Positions 18,501-25,916 of a stretch of 64,000 bases of DNA are shown piece after piece (positions within the stretch are counted from its first letter, which is position 1; every line of letters begins with the position of its first letter). A program made the translations under genes and the position numbers. Where the stretch lies: positions 7,939,001 to 8,003,000 of the forward strand of contig NZ_CP025407.1 in NCBI RefSeq assembly GCF_002847285.1, in the 5' to 3' direction. Origin of the DNA: Streptomyces sp. CMB-StM0423 (lineage in GTDB: Bacteria; Actinomycetota; Actinomycetes; Streptomycetales; Streptomycetaceae). Below the pieces are notes generated by a model. The model was not told the DNA's origin. It saw nothing but the letters and a program-made list of their open reading frames with translations, and searched no databases.

Positions 18501-20478
18501 CCTGGTGGAGCTGGCCCGGGAAGCGGTGGAGGCGGCGTACGACGAGGGATACGACCGCGGCGTCCACGACCGGGACGCCGCCGCGATCCTCGGCGCGCTG
18601 CTGGGCCTGCAGGAGGCGTGCGGCCTGCTGCGGTTCACGCCGGAGGTACGGGCCGCGGGGCAGTTGTTCTGGGCGTACGGGACGGGGGAGGAGGAGCGGG
18701 CCGGCTGGTCGACGCGGGCCCGGTCGCTGGCCCGCGCGCGGGCGACGTTCGGCCTCGACGGCGCGGCGGCGGAGCCGGCGGCCGAACTGGCCGCCCGCGC
18801 GACGGAGTTCCTCGCCGCGGCGGGGCTCCCTTGTCCGGGCACGCCGGCGCCTGCGGGCGTCGGCGCGTACCTCTTCGAGGAACTGGCCGCCGCGGACCCG
18901 CCCGCGTTCGTCACCAGCCCCGCCGCCCGCACCCTGCGCACCGGCTTCCGGGACGCACTCGGCCAGGGCCCGGCCGAACAGTACGAGCGTGACCTCGACG
19001 CCCTCGCCGGCGACCCCGTCGCCCGCCACCAGCTCGCCGCCGCCTGGCTCGGCGCGTACGCGGCCGGTACGGGCGCCGACGCCTCCCGCCTGGCGGAGGC
19101 CGTTGCCATGGAGGTCACCGGCGACGGCCTCGCCCGGCAGGACTCCGACGCCGCCACCGAGATGCCCGTCGACGGGCTCCTCGGCGCGCACCGCCGCATC
19201 GACGGCGGGCGGCTGGTGGTGCGCCTGGACGAATTCCTCACCCGCACCACCGAGTTCCGCGAGGTACGGGTCCCGGCGTACCGGGCGTACCTGCACCGGC
19301 GCACCGCCCTGGTCGCCGCGGAACGCGAGCGGCTGCGCCTGGACACCTACCGGCCGCGGGTCATGCCGGCGTTCGTCCGCAACCGCCTCCTGGACGAGGT
19401 GTACCTGCCGCTGATCGGCGACAACCTCGCCAGGCAACTCGGCGCCGCCGGCGGCGAGTCCGCGGCCCGCCGCACCGACAGCCAGGGCCTGCTGCTCCTG
19501 CTCTCACCGCCCGGCTACGGCAAGACGTCGCTGATGGAGTACATCGCCGCCCGGCTCGGTCTGGTCTTCGTCAAGGTCGACGGGCCGGCGCTGGGATCGG
19601 GTACCACCTCCCTCGACCCGGCCGCGGCCCCGGACGCCGCCGCCCGCCGCGAGGTCGAGAAGATCAACCTCGCCCTCGCCATGGGCAACAACACCCTGCT
19701 CTACCTGGACGACATCCAGCACACGTCGCCGGAACTGCTGCAGAGGTTCGTCTCGCTCTGCGACGCGCAACGCCGCATGGAGGGCGTGTGGGACGGGTCC
19801 TCACGCGTCTTCGACCTGCGCGGCAAGCGTTTCGCGGTGTGCATGGCGGGCAACCCCTTCACCGAATCCGGGGCCCGCTTCCAGATACCCGACATGCTCG
19901 CCAATCGCGCCGACGTCTGGAACCTCGGCGACGTCCTGTCCGGCAAGGAGCAGTTGTTCGCCCTCAGCCACATCGAGAACGCGCTCACCTCCAACCCCGT
20001 ACTGGCGCCGCTCACCTCCCGGGAGCGCACCGACATCGACCTGCTGCTCCGCCTCGCCCAAGGCGACCCGAACGCACGCCCCGACCGTCTCGCCCACCCC
20101 TACGCCACGGCCGAGCTGGACCAGATCCTCGGCGTCCTGCGCAGACTGCTGCACGTCCGGCAGACCGTGCTCAAGGTCAACGCGGCCTACATCGCCTCCG
20201 CGGCCCAGGCCGACGCCTCGCGCACGGAACCGCCGTTCAAGCTCCAGGGCTCGTACCGGAACACCAACAAACTCGCCGAGCGGATCGTGCCGGTGATGAA
20301 CGACGACGAGGTGGAGGCCCTGATCGACGACCACTACCTGGGCGAGGCACAAACCCTGGCCCAGGGCGCGGAGGCGAACCTGCTGAAACTTGCCGAACTA
20401 CGCGGTCGCCTGACCCCGCACCAGACAGAACGCTGGAAGGCGGTGAAGGCGTCGTACGCCCCACCCCCGCGCAGCTAA
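15592..20478 (+). CDS. Giant coiled-coil AAA ATPase (DUF3686-like) coupled to flotillin
   Basis: A protein of about 1628 aa. The long N-terminal half resembles the DUF3686 region often labelled DNA repair ATPase without functional proof. The middle is helical and coiled-coil-like (about residues 530-870). A C-terminal AAA domain carries Walker A (SPPGYGKTSL, near residue 1305; Lys 1311) and Walker B (LLYLDDIQH, near 1373), where the usual DE pair is DD, then a sensor-1-like MAGNPF. GTG 15592 is the first start; GTG 15604, four codons later, has a better placed GGAGG and may be the true one. The gene follows the flotillin stop by 48 bases in the same frame, and no terminator separates them. 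The role is unknown; remodelling of a membrane-associated partner is an inference. Confidence 0.85.
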   Translation: MEDEVETPAPEVHGSPDALAAGTYEVLRDRLRTAAEELARRAEALNAGRVAEFGGTEARLAGTAYIRTGHDCVPRDIVQIGGMLLFGANVPLGRESGTDVGDVFSLQHVEFTGDDGEGGGGGEGAAIQFRAAAQDSVPGLLDDPAFRRDFAELYRFYRETRLLQLRLSRSHLLAVFQTGNALTDIRVLRWRVAPDGSVAYVDDRGERDHVFPPAHDVEWTAATRADHVQGRHPHVSVRGLVFVACVGGALTLKAEDSTDSGDGVYSEPVDEPLQSLADAEIEYAVVGPLVLLRILPYNEKTRRHLVYNTRTTEVVRLDGLGRACRRLPEEQGVIFPGGYYLADVPAGSAARTFDIGTNDLEYEGVVRSPNGEDVLYVFHARAEGRSLLLPYNVIRKEVATVWQTRGWSLFDDGTVIVFGAAAGSEPTRVHPMQVWRTPYVADAHAAARPAGTGPLARIGNAELVRAVSDCLTVARMADGMEPNGAVFEAIVAAATRVADRHHWLGEAACGDLAAPLESVRTTAAQVIDEFERVEELRAQAAAAVDEAADRITGQVRRARGTAPDTVDGWVRRIAGLRRSQGRLETLREQRYADLARIGELDTLLGESLAAFGRRAVAFLAEETAFDAAHRAVDELAAEAAAVETAAAAGPLAERIDEQAGALQAVTEVVGTLDLADATVRTSILARIGEVLGAVNRARARLDGRRRELHEREGRAEFAAEFALLGQAVTGGLAAAGTPDECDEQVGRLMLRLENLEAKFASGEDFAEQIVAKREEVYEAFSARKQAQLDERARHADRLARSAGRILDTVSRRAAALASADDINTFFASDPLVAKVRTTAAELRTLGDTVHAEELEGRLKAARQEAARALRDRTDLYDGQGTLRLGRHRFAVSFRPAELTLVPQDGQPVFVITGTDYRAPVADPRFADTRGFWDQPLVSESPAVYRGEYLAARLLAGTPAAELAAAAAGGGLVELAREAVEAAYDEGYDRGVHDRDAAAILGALLGLQEACGLLRFTPEVRAAGQLFWAYGTGEEERAGWSTRARSLARARATFGLDGAAAEPAAELAARATEFLAAAGLPCPGTPAPAGVGAYLFEELAAADPPAFVTSPAARTLRTGFRDALGQGPAEQYERDLDALAGDPVARHQLAAAWLGAYAAGTGADASRLAEAVAMEVTGDGLARQDSDAATEMPVDGLLGAHRRIDGGRLVVRLDEFLTRTTEFREVRVPAYRAYLHRRTALVAAERERLRLDTYRPRVMPAFVRNRLLDEVYLPLIGDNLARQLGAAGGESAARRTDSQGLLLLLSPPGYGKTSLMEYIAARLGLVFVKVDGPALGSGTTSLDPAAAPDAAARREVEKINLALAMGNNTLLYLDDIQHTSPELLQRFVSLCDAQRRMEGVWDGSSRVFDLRGKRFAVCMAGNPFTESGARFQIPDMLANRADVWNLGDVLSGKEQLFALSHIENALTSNPVLAPLTSRERTDIDLLLRLAQGDPNARPDRLAHPYATAELDQILGVLRRLLHVRQTVLKVNAAYIASAAQADASRTEPPFKLQGSYRNTNKLAERIVPVMNDDEVEALIDDHYLGEAQTLAQGAEANLLKLAELRGRLTPHQTERWKAVKASYAPPPRS

Positions 20479-20613
20479 GGCGGTCGGTGTCCGCGACGGG
20501 TCGCCTACGCGGCGGCCCCCGCGGGCTCCCTGCTGCCGCCACCGCCCCGAGGTTTCCTGCCGTCCACGACGTCCCGCCGACCGCGTGCACCGCACAGTAA
20601 GGACACCGGCATC

Positions 20614-21607
20614 ATGACGACGACACCGACCGGCCTGCCGACGATGCAAGAGACCATGTACGACGTCGGCGGCACGAAGATATTCGCCGCTGAGACCGGC
20701 GACGGCCCGCCCCTCCTACTGCTGCACGGTGGCGGCCCCGGAGCCTCAAGGGTGTCCAACTACGTGCGCAATATCGCGGAGCTGGCCGAGGAGTACCGGG
20801 TCATCGTCCCCGACATGCCCGGATACGGACGCAGCACCAAGGGCGTCGACGGCAGCGACCCCTTCGGGTACCTGGCGAACCGCATCCGAGGACTGCTCGA
20901 CGAACTGGGCCTGGACAAAGCCCACCTGGTCGGCAACTCCTACGGCGGCGCCGCCGCCCTGCGCCTGGCACTGGACACTCCGGGCAGGGTCGACCGCATG
21001 GTCCTGATGGGTCCCGGCGGCATCGGCACCACACGTGCCCTGCCCACCCCCGGCCTCAACAGCTTGCTGAACTACTACACCGGCGACGGTCCCTCGCGGC
21101 AGAAGCTGGAGAAGTTCATCCGCAACTACCTCGTCTTCAACGCCGCGGACGTCCCCGACTCCGCCATCGATGAGCGCTACCAGGCCAGCATCGACCCCGA
21201 GGTGATCGCCGCACCACCGCTGCAACGGCCTTCCGGACGGGGCGCCCTGCGGACCGTGTGGAAGATGGGCCGCCACCCGAGGTCTGCCGATCGACCCGAT
21301 CCGCACCCGCGTCCAGCACCTCAACATCCAGGCCGCCACCCTGGACGACGTCGCCCATAGCTACCAGCGGGTGCACGACCTCGGCTTCGACATGGCGCTG
21401 TCCGTCGGGCAGCACACCAACGACAAGGAACTGTCGTACTACGCCCGCACTCCTTCGGGCTTCGAGTGGGAGGTGGGCTGGAACCCCCTCGTCATCGACG
21501 AGACCATCGTGGACAAGCTCACCCAGTTCCGCATCGGCGCCCGTTCCCTGACCCAGCGGGAGAACACCGTGCCGGCCCTCAGCGGACCAGGTATAGCTGA
21601 CGACTGA
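20614..21607 (+). pseudogene. Chimeric remnant: meta-cleavage product hydrolase fused out of frame to the end of an extradiol dioxygenase
   Basis: From 20614 (ATG after TAAGGA) the frame encodes about 215 residues of an alpha/beta hydrolase of the C-C bond hydrolase type: LLLHGGGPGAS oxyanion block, PDMPGYGRS and nucleophile elbow GNSYGG. Similarity stops near 21265, before the catalytic Asp/His region. From about 21275, in another frame, the sequence reads as the C-terminus of a BphC/HsaC-like ring-cleavage dioxygenase (RTRVQHLNIQAATLDDV, YYARTPSGFEWEVGW), which ends at 21607. The simplest reading is one deletion that joined two neighbouring aromatic-catabolism genes. Neither half can be a complete enzyme. 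Confidence 0.8.
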
Positions 21608-21696
21608 CCCGCGCTACGGGTACCCCTCGGTGAGGACGACGGAAGAGCGCGCACGTCCACCACCTGCGTGCCAGGCCGTTGCGGTGCCGCCCCGCC

Positions 21697-22353
21697 TCAG
21701 AGGTCGTCGACCCGGACCAGGCCGTCCTGGATGGCCCGGGCCAGGAGCGCTGCCTTGGTGGGGGCCTCCCGGCCGCTCATCGCGTACTTGATCCGGATGT
21801 GTTCGAGATGGGTGTTGACGGTGCGCGGTGAGATGCCCAGGCGTTGGCCCACGAAGTCCTTGGACTCGGACTGGAACCACTCGATCAGTACCTCGGTCTC
21901 GCGCGCCGAGAGCGACGGCCGGTCCGTGGACCGGTCGCCGGCGAGCGCGCCCGCCAGCGACGGCGGTGTGCACGCGCGACCGGAGGCCGCGGCGGCGGCG
22001 GCCTCCAGGAGGTGCGCGGCGCCCTCCGCCTTCGTCAGATAGCTCAGCGCGCCCAACTCCAGGCACTGCAGGGCGATGTCGTCGGCAGCCCGCATCGAGT
22101 AGACGACGACCCGCCGCCCGGCTTCGGTCAGTCGGCGCAGGTCGTTGATGGCCGGAGTCGGCCCGCCCAGGTGCAGGTCGAGGATGACCACGTCGGCTGT
22201 GGCACCCTCGCCGGTCCACGCGACCCGGACGTCGTCGCCCGAGGCGGCGACCCGGATCGGCGGGGCGCCGGTGGTCAACCACTGGGCGACCCCGGCGCGT
22301 ACCGCGGGATGGTCGTCGACAATGACCGCGCTCAGCCCTGGCGCGTGCGCCAT
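21697..22353 (-). CDS. LuxR/NarL-family response regulator
   Basis: A 218-aa two-component regulator. The receiver domain has the acidic pair (VDDHPAVRAG), the phospho-acceptor Asp in VVILDLHLGG and the conserved Thr/Ser-Lys region (YLTKAEG). The C-terminal LuxR helix-turn-helix begins at LSARETEVLIEWF and includes the recognition helix region RLGISPRTVNTHL. The ATG at 22353 lies inside the 3' end of the preceding kinase-like gene, with a 22-base overlap, so it is translationally coupled to its cognate sensors. Likely targets are the neighbouring divergent genes, but this is only positional. Confidence 0.9.
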   Translation of the reverse strand: MAHAPGLSAVIVDDHPAVRAGVAQWLTTGAPPIRVAASGDDVRVAWTGEGATADVVILDLHLGGPTPAINDLRRLTEAGRRVVVYSMRAADDIALQCLELGALSYLTKAEGAAHLLEAAAAAASGRACTPPSLAGALAGDRSTDRPSLSARETEVLIEWFQSESKDFVGQRLGISPRTVNTHLEHIRIKYAMSGREAPTKAALLARAIQDGLVRVDDL

Positions 22354-23510
22354 CCCGCCTCCAGCCGCAGGTAGTCCCCGTAGACGCCGTACTCGACGCT
22401 GACCCGGCCGGTGGCGGCGGTGGCCACGTCGGCAGCGGCGTCGGCCACCACTGCGACCCGTACCTCCTGGTCGGTGCGCAGCACGCTCACCCTGGCACGA
22501 CTCCGCGCCGCCGACAATGCCGCGATCACCGGACCGGTCAACTCGCGGCGCACCTGCGCGGGTACCGGCACGGCCGTGCCGCTCACCGCGAACGACACGT
22601 CCACACCGCGCCGTTCGGCCGCATCCACGCACGCGGTGACCTCGTGGACCAGTGGGTCGGGAACCTCGTCGTTCTCGGCGAACAGCCGCCGCAACTGCGT
22701 CGCGGCCAGTGCGCACCGCCGCTGGGTGTCAGGGTCGCGCGGATCGAGTTCGCCGTCGGCCAGACCCGCGAGCAGCGGCAGCGTCGAACCCAACTGTCCG
22801 GCAAACGCGCTTTGTTGATATTTCTCCCACTGCTGTGCCGTCAGTACCTTGGTCGCCAGGTGGTCCCGTTCGGCGGCCGCCCGTGCCGCCTCGCTGCTCT
22901 GCTGCTGCAGCACCCGCGTGATCACGATGACTGCGAGCTGGACGTTGACCGCGGCGAAGGCGGCGGCGCCGGCCGCACCCAACGCGGAGCGGTCCGGTAC
23001 GCCCGCCGACAGGAACATCCCCATACTCGCCACCAGATGGGCGGCCAGCACCGTGACCAGGACCCGGGCCCGGTCCAGTAACAGCAGCAGCAGATGCCAC
23101 CCCACCAGGCCGAACGACCAGTCTGCCGGGTCGAACCGCCGTTCCGGGCCGAGCGCCACCGCGGCGCAGAACGACGCCGCCAGCACCACCGCCGTACCGG
23201 CTGCCACGAGCGCCCCGGGCAAAGGCCGGCGGCGCAGTACCCACCCGCAGCAGACCGCGGTGACGCAGGCCAGCGCGGCGAAAGCGGCCACCGCGAGCCA
23301 CCGGTGGCGGCACTCCTGTACGAGCACGGGGTGCAGGCTCAGGCCGAACTGCAGGACGCCGGTGGCGCAGACCAGGACGATCCGCATCGTCGCGTAGACG
23401 TGACCGCCCGTCGCCCGCAGCTCACCCGCGGCCGCTGCTCGCGACTCCTCCGCAGCCGGCACAGCCGACCCGGCCGAGATGTCGTCTGGTGCCCGCAGCT
23501 CATCCCTCAC
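22332..23510 (-). CDS. Degenerate sensor-kinase-like membrane protein of a three-gene two-component system
   Basis: A 392-aa protein with about six hydrophobic segments in residues 40-215 (for example FAALACVTAVCCGWVL and FGLVGWHLLLLLL), a coiled linker and a C-terminal region in the position of the DHp/HATPase parts. The expected HisKA_3 histidine block is absent (YQQSAFAGQLGSTLPLLAGL has no His), and the ATPase end lacks G boxes (VADAAADVATAATGR). It therefore probably does not phosphorylate and may act as a sensory or regulatory partner of the intact kinase. GTG 23510 overlaps the end of that kinase by 11 bases. Confidence 0.75.
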   Translation of the reverse strand: MRDELRAPDDISAGSAVPAAEESRAAAAGELRATGGHVYATMRIVLVCATGVLQFGLSLHPVLVQECRHRWLAVAAFAALACVTAVCCGWVLRRRPLPGALVAAGTAVVLAASFCAAVALGPERRFDPADWSFGLVGWHLLLLLLDRARVLVTVLAAHLVASMGMFLSAGVPDRSALGAAGAAAFAAVNVQLAVIVITRVLQQQSSEAARAAAERDHLATKVLTAQQWEKYQQSAFAGQLGSTLPLLAGLADGELDPRDPDTQRRCALAATQLRRLFAENDEVPDPLVHEVTACVDAAERRGVDVSFAVSGTAVPVPAQVRRELTGPVIAALSAARSRARVSVLRTDQEVRVAVVADAAADVATAATGRVSVEYGVYGDYLRLEAGWRTRQG

Positions 23511-24684
23511 CGGGCCACACCAGTCTGACGGTGGTTCCCGCGCCGGGCTGTGAGGTGATCGTGGCGCCGCCGCCGACGGCTGCCATCCGCTCGACCACCG
23601 AGCCCCGGATCCCGCGGCGGAAGCCTGCCACGCGGTCCGGCTGGAATCCCACGCCGCGGTCGGCCACCACGACCACGACCCGGTCGCCTTCGCCGTGTAC
23701 GCACACGTCGGCGACGTCGACCGCGGCGTGCCGCTCGACGTTCCGCAGCGCCTCGCGCGCCGCACGTACGAAGGCGAGCGCCACCGAGGCCGGGACCAGC
23801 AAGGTGTCCTCCCCGCTGATGTCCACGGCGGGCCGGCCGTGGTCGACGACGGCGCGCAGGGAGGCCGTGAGGTCCACCGGGCTGTCCTGGGTGGTCGCCC
23901 CGCCCGCCGCGCCGGTGAGCACCGCGAGGTCGTGCCGGGCGTACTCGGCGATCTGCGCCGGGTCCGCGTCATCTGCCCGCGCCGCCACCATCAGGAAGGT
24001 GGCCGCGGCGGTGTCGTGGAGCAGCGCCAGATACTCGCGCTCCTGCCGTTTCCGCGCCAGTGACACCGCCTCCGCGCGCGCCAACGCCGACCGGCGTTCC
24101 CGTAACTCGTCCACCCGCCTGCCCGACCGGCGGAGCATTACGTACCCCAGGCGCGCCAGCAGGCACTCGAACACCAGACGCGGCACCACGGTTCCGGCCA
24201 GGCCGGACCCCATCCACGCCGGATCGGCGCCTGCCAGGCCGACCGCCACCAGGTCGACCGCAAGCAGCCCGCCCGAGACCGGTACGGCGACCAGCGGGGA
24301 CCACTCCCACTGCAGCGTGATCGCGGTGGTGGTCAGCAGGTTCAGCGCCCACGGGTTCTGCGGCCCGCCGGTCCACTCCTGTGTCGCGCAGACCGCCACC
24401 ACGCGCAGGACGGCGAACGCCAGCGACACCGCCGCGCCCCGCCCGGTGAACCCCGTCCAGCAGTCCGCCCCGGCCCCCGCGAGTACCAGGCCGAACAGGG
24501 CGATTCCCAGCGGCAGCGCCCTGTCGGGCACCGAGAGCAGGCCGAAGACGCTGATGACGACCAGCGCGACCCCGCGCACCGGGGGCGCCAGCCGCCGGGC
24601 GGACGCCACGAACCGCGCCTCGACACTGTTCTGCGGGTCGCCGTACGAGTCGTTACGTGGGGGGAGTGACGACAACGCGGCCAC
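23500..24684 (-). CDS. Sensor histidine kinase (HisKA_3/NarX-like)
   Basis: A 394-aa membrane kinase. Several hydrophobic segments (residues about 35-180) precede a dimerisation helix with the phospho-acceptor in EYLALLHDTAAATFL. The HATPase domain follows, with N box REALRNVERHA, G1 box DRGVGF and a G2-like RRGIRGSVVERM. GTG 24684 is the only plausible start. The order kinase, degenerate kinase, regulator, with overlaps at each junction, shows one operon. The gene diverges from a secreted peptidoglycan-active gene pair, and the shared 130-bp promoter region holds a perfect palindrome. Confidence 0.88.
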   Translation of the reverse strand: MAALSSLPPRNDSYGDPQNSVEARFVASARRLAPPVRGVALVVISVFGLLSVPDRALPLGIALFGLVLAGAGADCWTGFTGRGAAVSLAFAVLRVVAVCATQEWTGGPQNPWALNLLTTTAITLQWEWSPLVAVPVSGGLLAVDLVAVGLAGADPAWMGSGLAGTVVPRLVFECLLARLGYVMLRRSGRRVDELRERRSALARAEAVSLARKRQEREYLALLHDTAAATFLMVAARADDADPAQIAEYARHDLAVLTGAAGGATTQDSPVDLTASLRAVVDHGRPAVDISGEDTLLVPASVALAFVRAAREALRNVERHAAVDVADVCVHGEGDRVVVVVADRGVGFQPDRVAGFRRGIRGSVVERMAAVGGGATITSQPGAGTTVRLVWPGEG

Positions 24685-24709
24685 CTCACGTGCCGGTGCC
24701 GCACACCGG

Positions 24710-24721
24710 ATGACATGTCAT
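24710..24721. promoter_or_regulatory. Perfect 12-bp palindrome ATGACATGTCAT in the divergent promoter
   Basis: It lies 25 bases upstream of the kinase GTG and about 93 bases upstream of the peptidase TTG. Size and place suit an operator for a dimeric regulator, such as the response regulator of this locus, but nothing proves it. Confidence 0.45.
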
Positions 24722-24814
24722 GTGCCTGCCGCCTGTCGGTCGAACGCCCGATGTCTGCCGCATTCTTCGTTGCTACGTTCGGCGCCCACATGTTCCCAGA
24801 TACGGGGAGTCGGG

Positions 24815-25762
24815 TTGCCTTCACGAACAAAAGTCAGACGTGCATGGGTGGTTGTCGCCGCGGTGTGCGCGACGCTGATGGTCTCGCTCGGCCTCGCCCA
24901 GTCGGCCACCGCAGCCCCGGGCTGGCCGGTACTCGGTAGCGGTTCGACCGGATCGAACGTGGCCGCGGCTCAGTACCTGCTGCGCGGACACGGCTACGAC
25001 ATCGCCGCCGACAGCGCCTTTGGCCCGGCGACCGAGAGCGCCGTGGTCGCTTTCCAGCAGTCCAGGGGCTACGGCGCGGACGGCGTCATCGGCCAGGAGA
25101 CCTGGCCGGGCCTCGTCATCACGGTGCGGCAGGGCGACAGCGGCCCCGCGGTCGCCGCGGCCCAGTCCGCGCTGAACAAATTCGGCTACGGGCTCGCCGT
25201 GGACGGGGAGTTCGGCGCAGGCACGGCCTCCGCCGTCACCTCGTACCAGAGCTCCAGGGGCCTGGCCGTCGACGGGATCGTCGGCCCGGACACCTGGCAG
25301 AACCTGATCGGTGAGAACGGCGGTGGCGGGAGCGGCAACTACTCGCTGCCCATCCCGCGCGACGCCCTGTCCCGTGGCTACTACGACGTGCCGCACCACG
25401 ACTACGCGGCGCTGGACCTGCCGGTGGGCACCGGGACCCCGGTGTACTCGATCAGCTCCGGCGTGGCGAACCAGATCAACAACGACCGGTGCGGACTCGG
25501 CTACGAGGTCGTCGGCGACGACGGCGCCACCTACTACTACTGCCACTTCTCCGCGCACGGAGCCGGCTCCGGCATCCGGGTCGACGCCGGGACCCAGATC
25601 GGGCTGTCGGGCAGCACCGGCAACTCCACCGGCCCGCACCTGCACGTCGAGATCGCGGCGGGCGGCGTGAACCGCTGCCCCGGCGCCCTCCTCGGCCCGG
25701 TCTACGACGGATCCACCCCGCCTGCGCCCGGTGATCTACCGACCGGCGGCTGCATCGAGTAG
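24815..25762 (+). CDS. Secreted peptidoglycan hydrolase: two PG-binding modules plus M23 (LytM-type) peptidase
   Basis: A 315-aa exported protein. Signal region: KVRRAWVVVAAVCATLMVSLGLAQSATAAP. Two PG_binding_1 repeats follow (residues about 40-105 and 108-165, each ending DGVIG/DGIVGP plus TW), then a glycine linker and an M23 domain. Metal ligands are visible in HHDYAALD and GPHLHVEI, so it should be a zinc endopeptidase active on cell-wall cross-bridges. TTG 24815 is chosen because GGGGAG sits 5 bases upstream and the next gene has the same leader arrangement. The N-terminal half is nearly identical to that gene, so the pair arose by tandem duplication with a change of catalytic domain. 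Confidence 0.9.
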   Translation: MPSRTKVRRAWVVVAAVCATLMVSLGLAQSATAAPGWPVLGSGSTGSNVAAAQYLLRGHGYDIAADSAFGPATESAVVAFQQSRGYGADGVIGQETWPGLVITVRQGDSGPAVAAAQSALNKFGYGLAVDGEFGAGTASAVTSYQSSRGLAVDGIVGPDTWQNLIGENGGGGSGNYSLPIPRDALSRGYYDVPHHDYAALDLPVGTGTPVYSISSGVANQINNDRCGLGYEVVGDDGATYYYCHFSAHGAGSGIRVDAGTQIGLSGSTGNSTGPHLHVEIAAGGVNRCPGALLGPVYDGSTPPAPGDLPTGGCIE

Positions 25763-25767
25763 CCGTG

Positions 25768-25783
25768 CGCCGGGGCCCCGGCG
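25768..25783 (+). terminator. GC-rich palindrome after the M23 gene
   Basis: CGCCGGGGCCCCGGCG is a perfect palindrome 5 bases after the stop, and its core GGGGCCCCGGCG recurs at 25814-25825. It could act as a terminator or 3'-stabilising hairpin. It may be incomplete, because the second copy of the gene pair follows closely. Confidence 0.4.
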
Positions 25784-25830
25784 AACAGGTCATCGCGACC
25801 TACCCCCCACCCGGGGCCCCGGCGCCGTTC

Positions 25831-25857
25831 CGTCCGTCCCGTCCGTCCCGTCCGTCA
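25831..25857. repeat. Three tandem 9-bp repeats (CGTCCGTCC)
   Basis: The unit CGTCCGTCC occurs three times in a row, the last with one change (CGTCCGTCA), in the 154-bp spacer between the two peptidoglycan-active genes. It may be simple slippage. Confidence 0.6.
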
Positions 25858-25916
25858 CAGCACGGGCACCCTCCACCCGTCCACCCATCCGCCGAATCAC
25901 TCCACGGGGAGTCCGG

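Noticed and set aside
13363..19437. A 2024-codon open frame on the minus strand opposite the flotillin and ATPase genes
   Set aside because: It is a codon-bias shadow: high third-position GC in the plus-strand genes removes stops on the opposite strand. It has low-complexity Arg/Gly/Leu composition and no family features.
15592..20478. DNA-repair function for the giant ATPase
   Set aside because: The label is common for this family, but nothing in the sequence or neighbourhood points to DNA. The flotillin partner points to the membrane.
25831..25857. CRISPR-like or regulatory meaning of the 9-bp tandem repeats
   Set aside because: Three short adjoining units without spacers fit slippage. 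No array or cas genes are present anywhere in the window.
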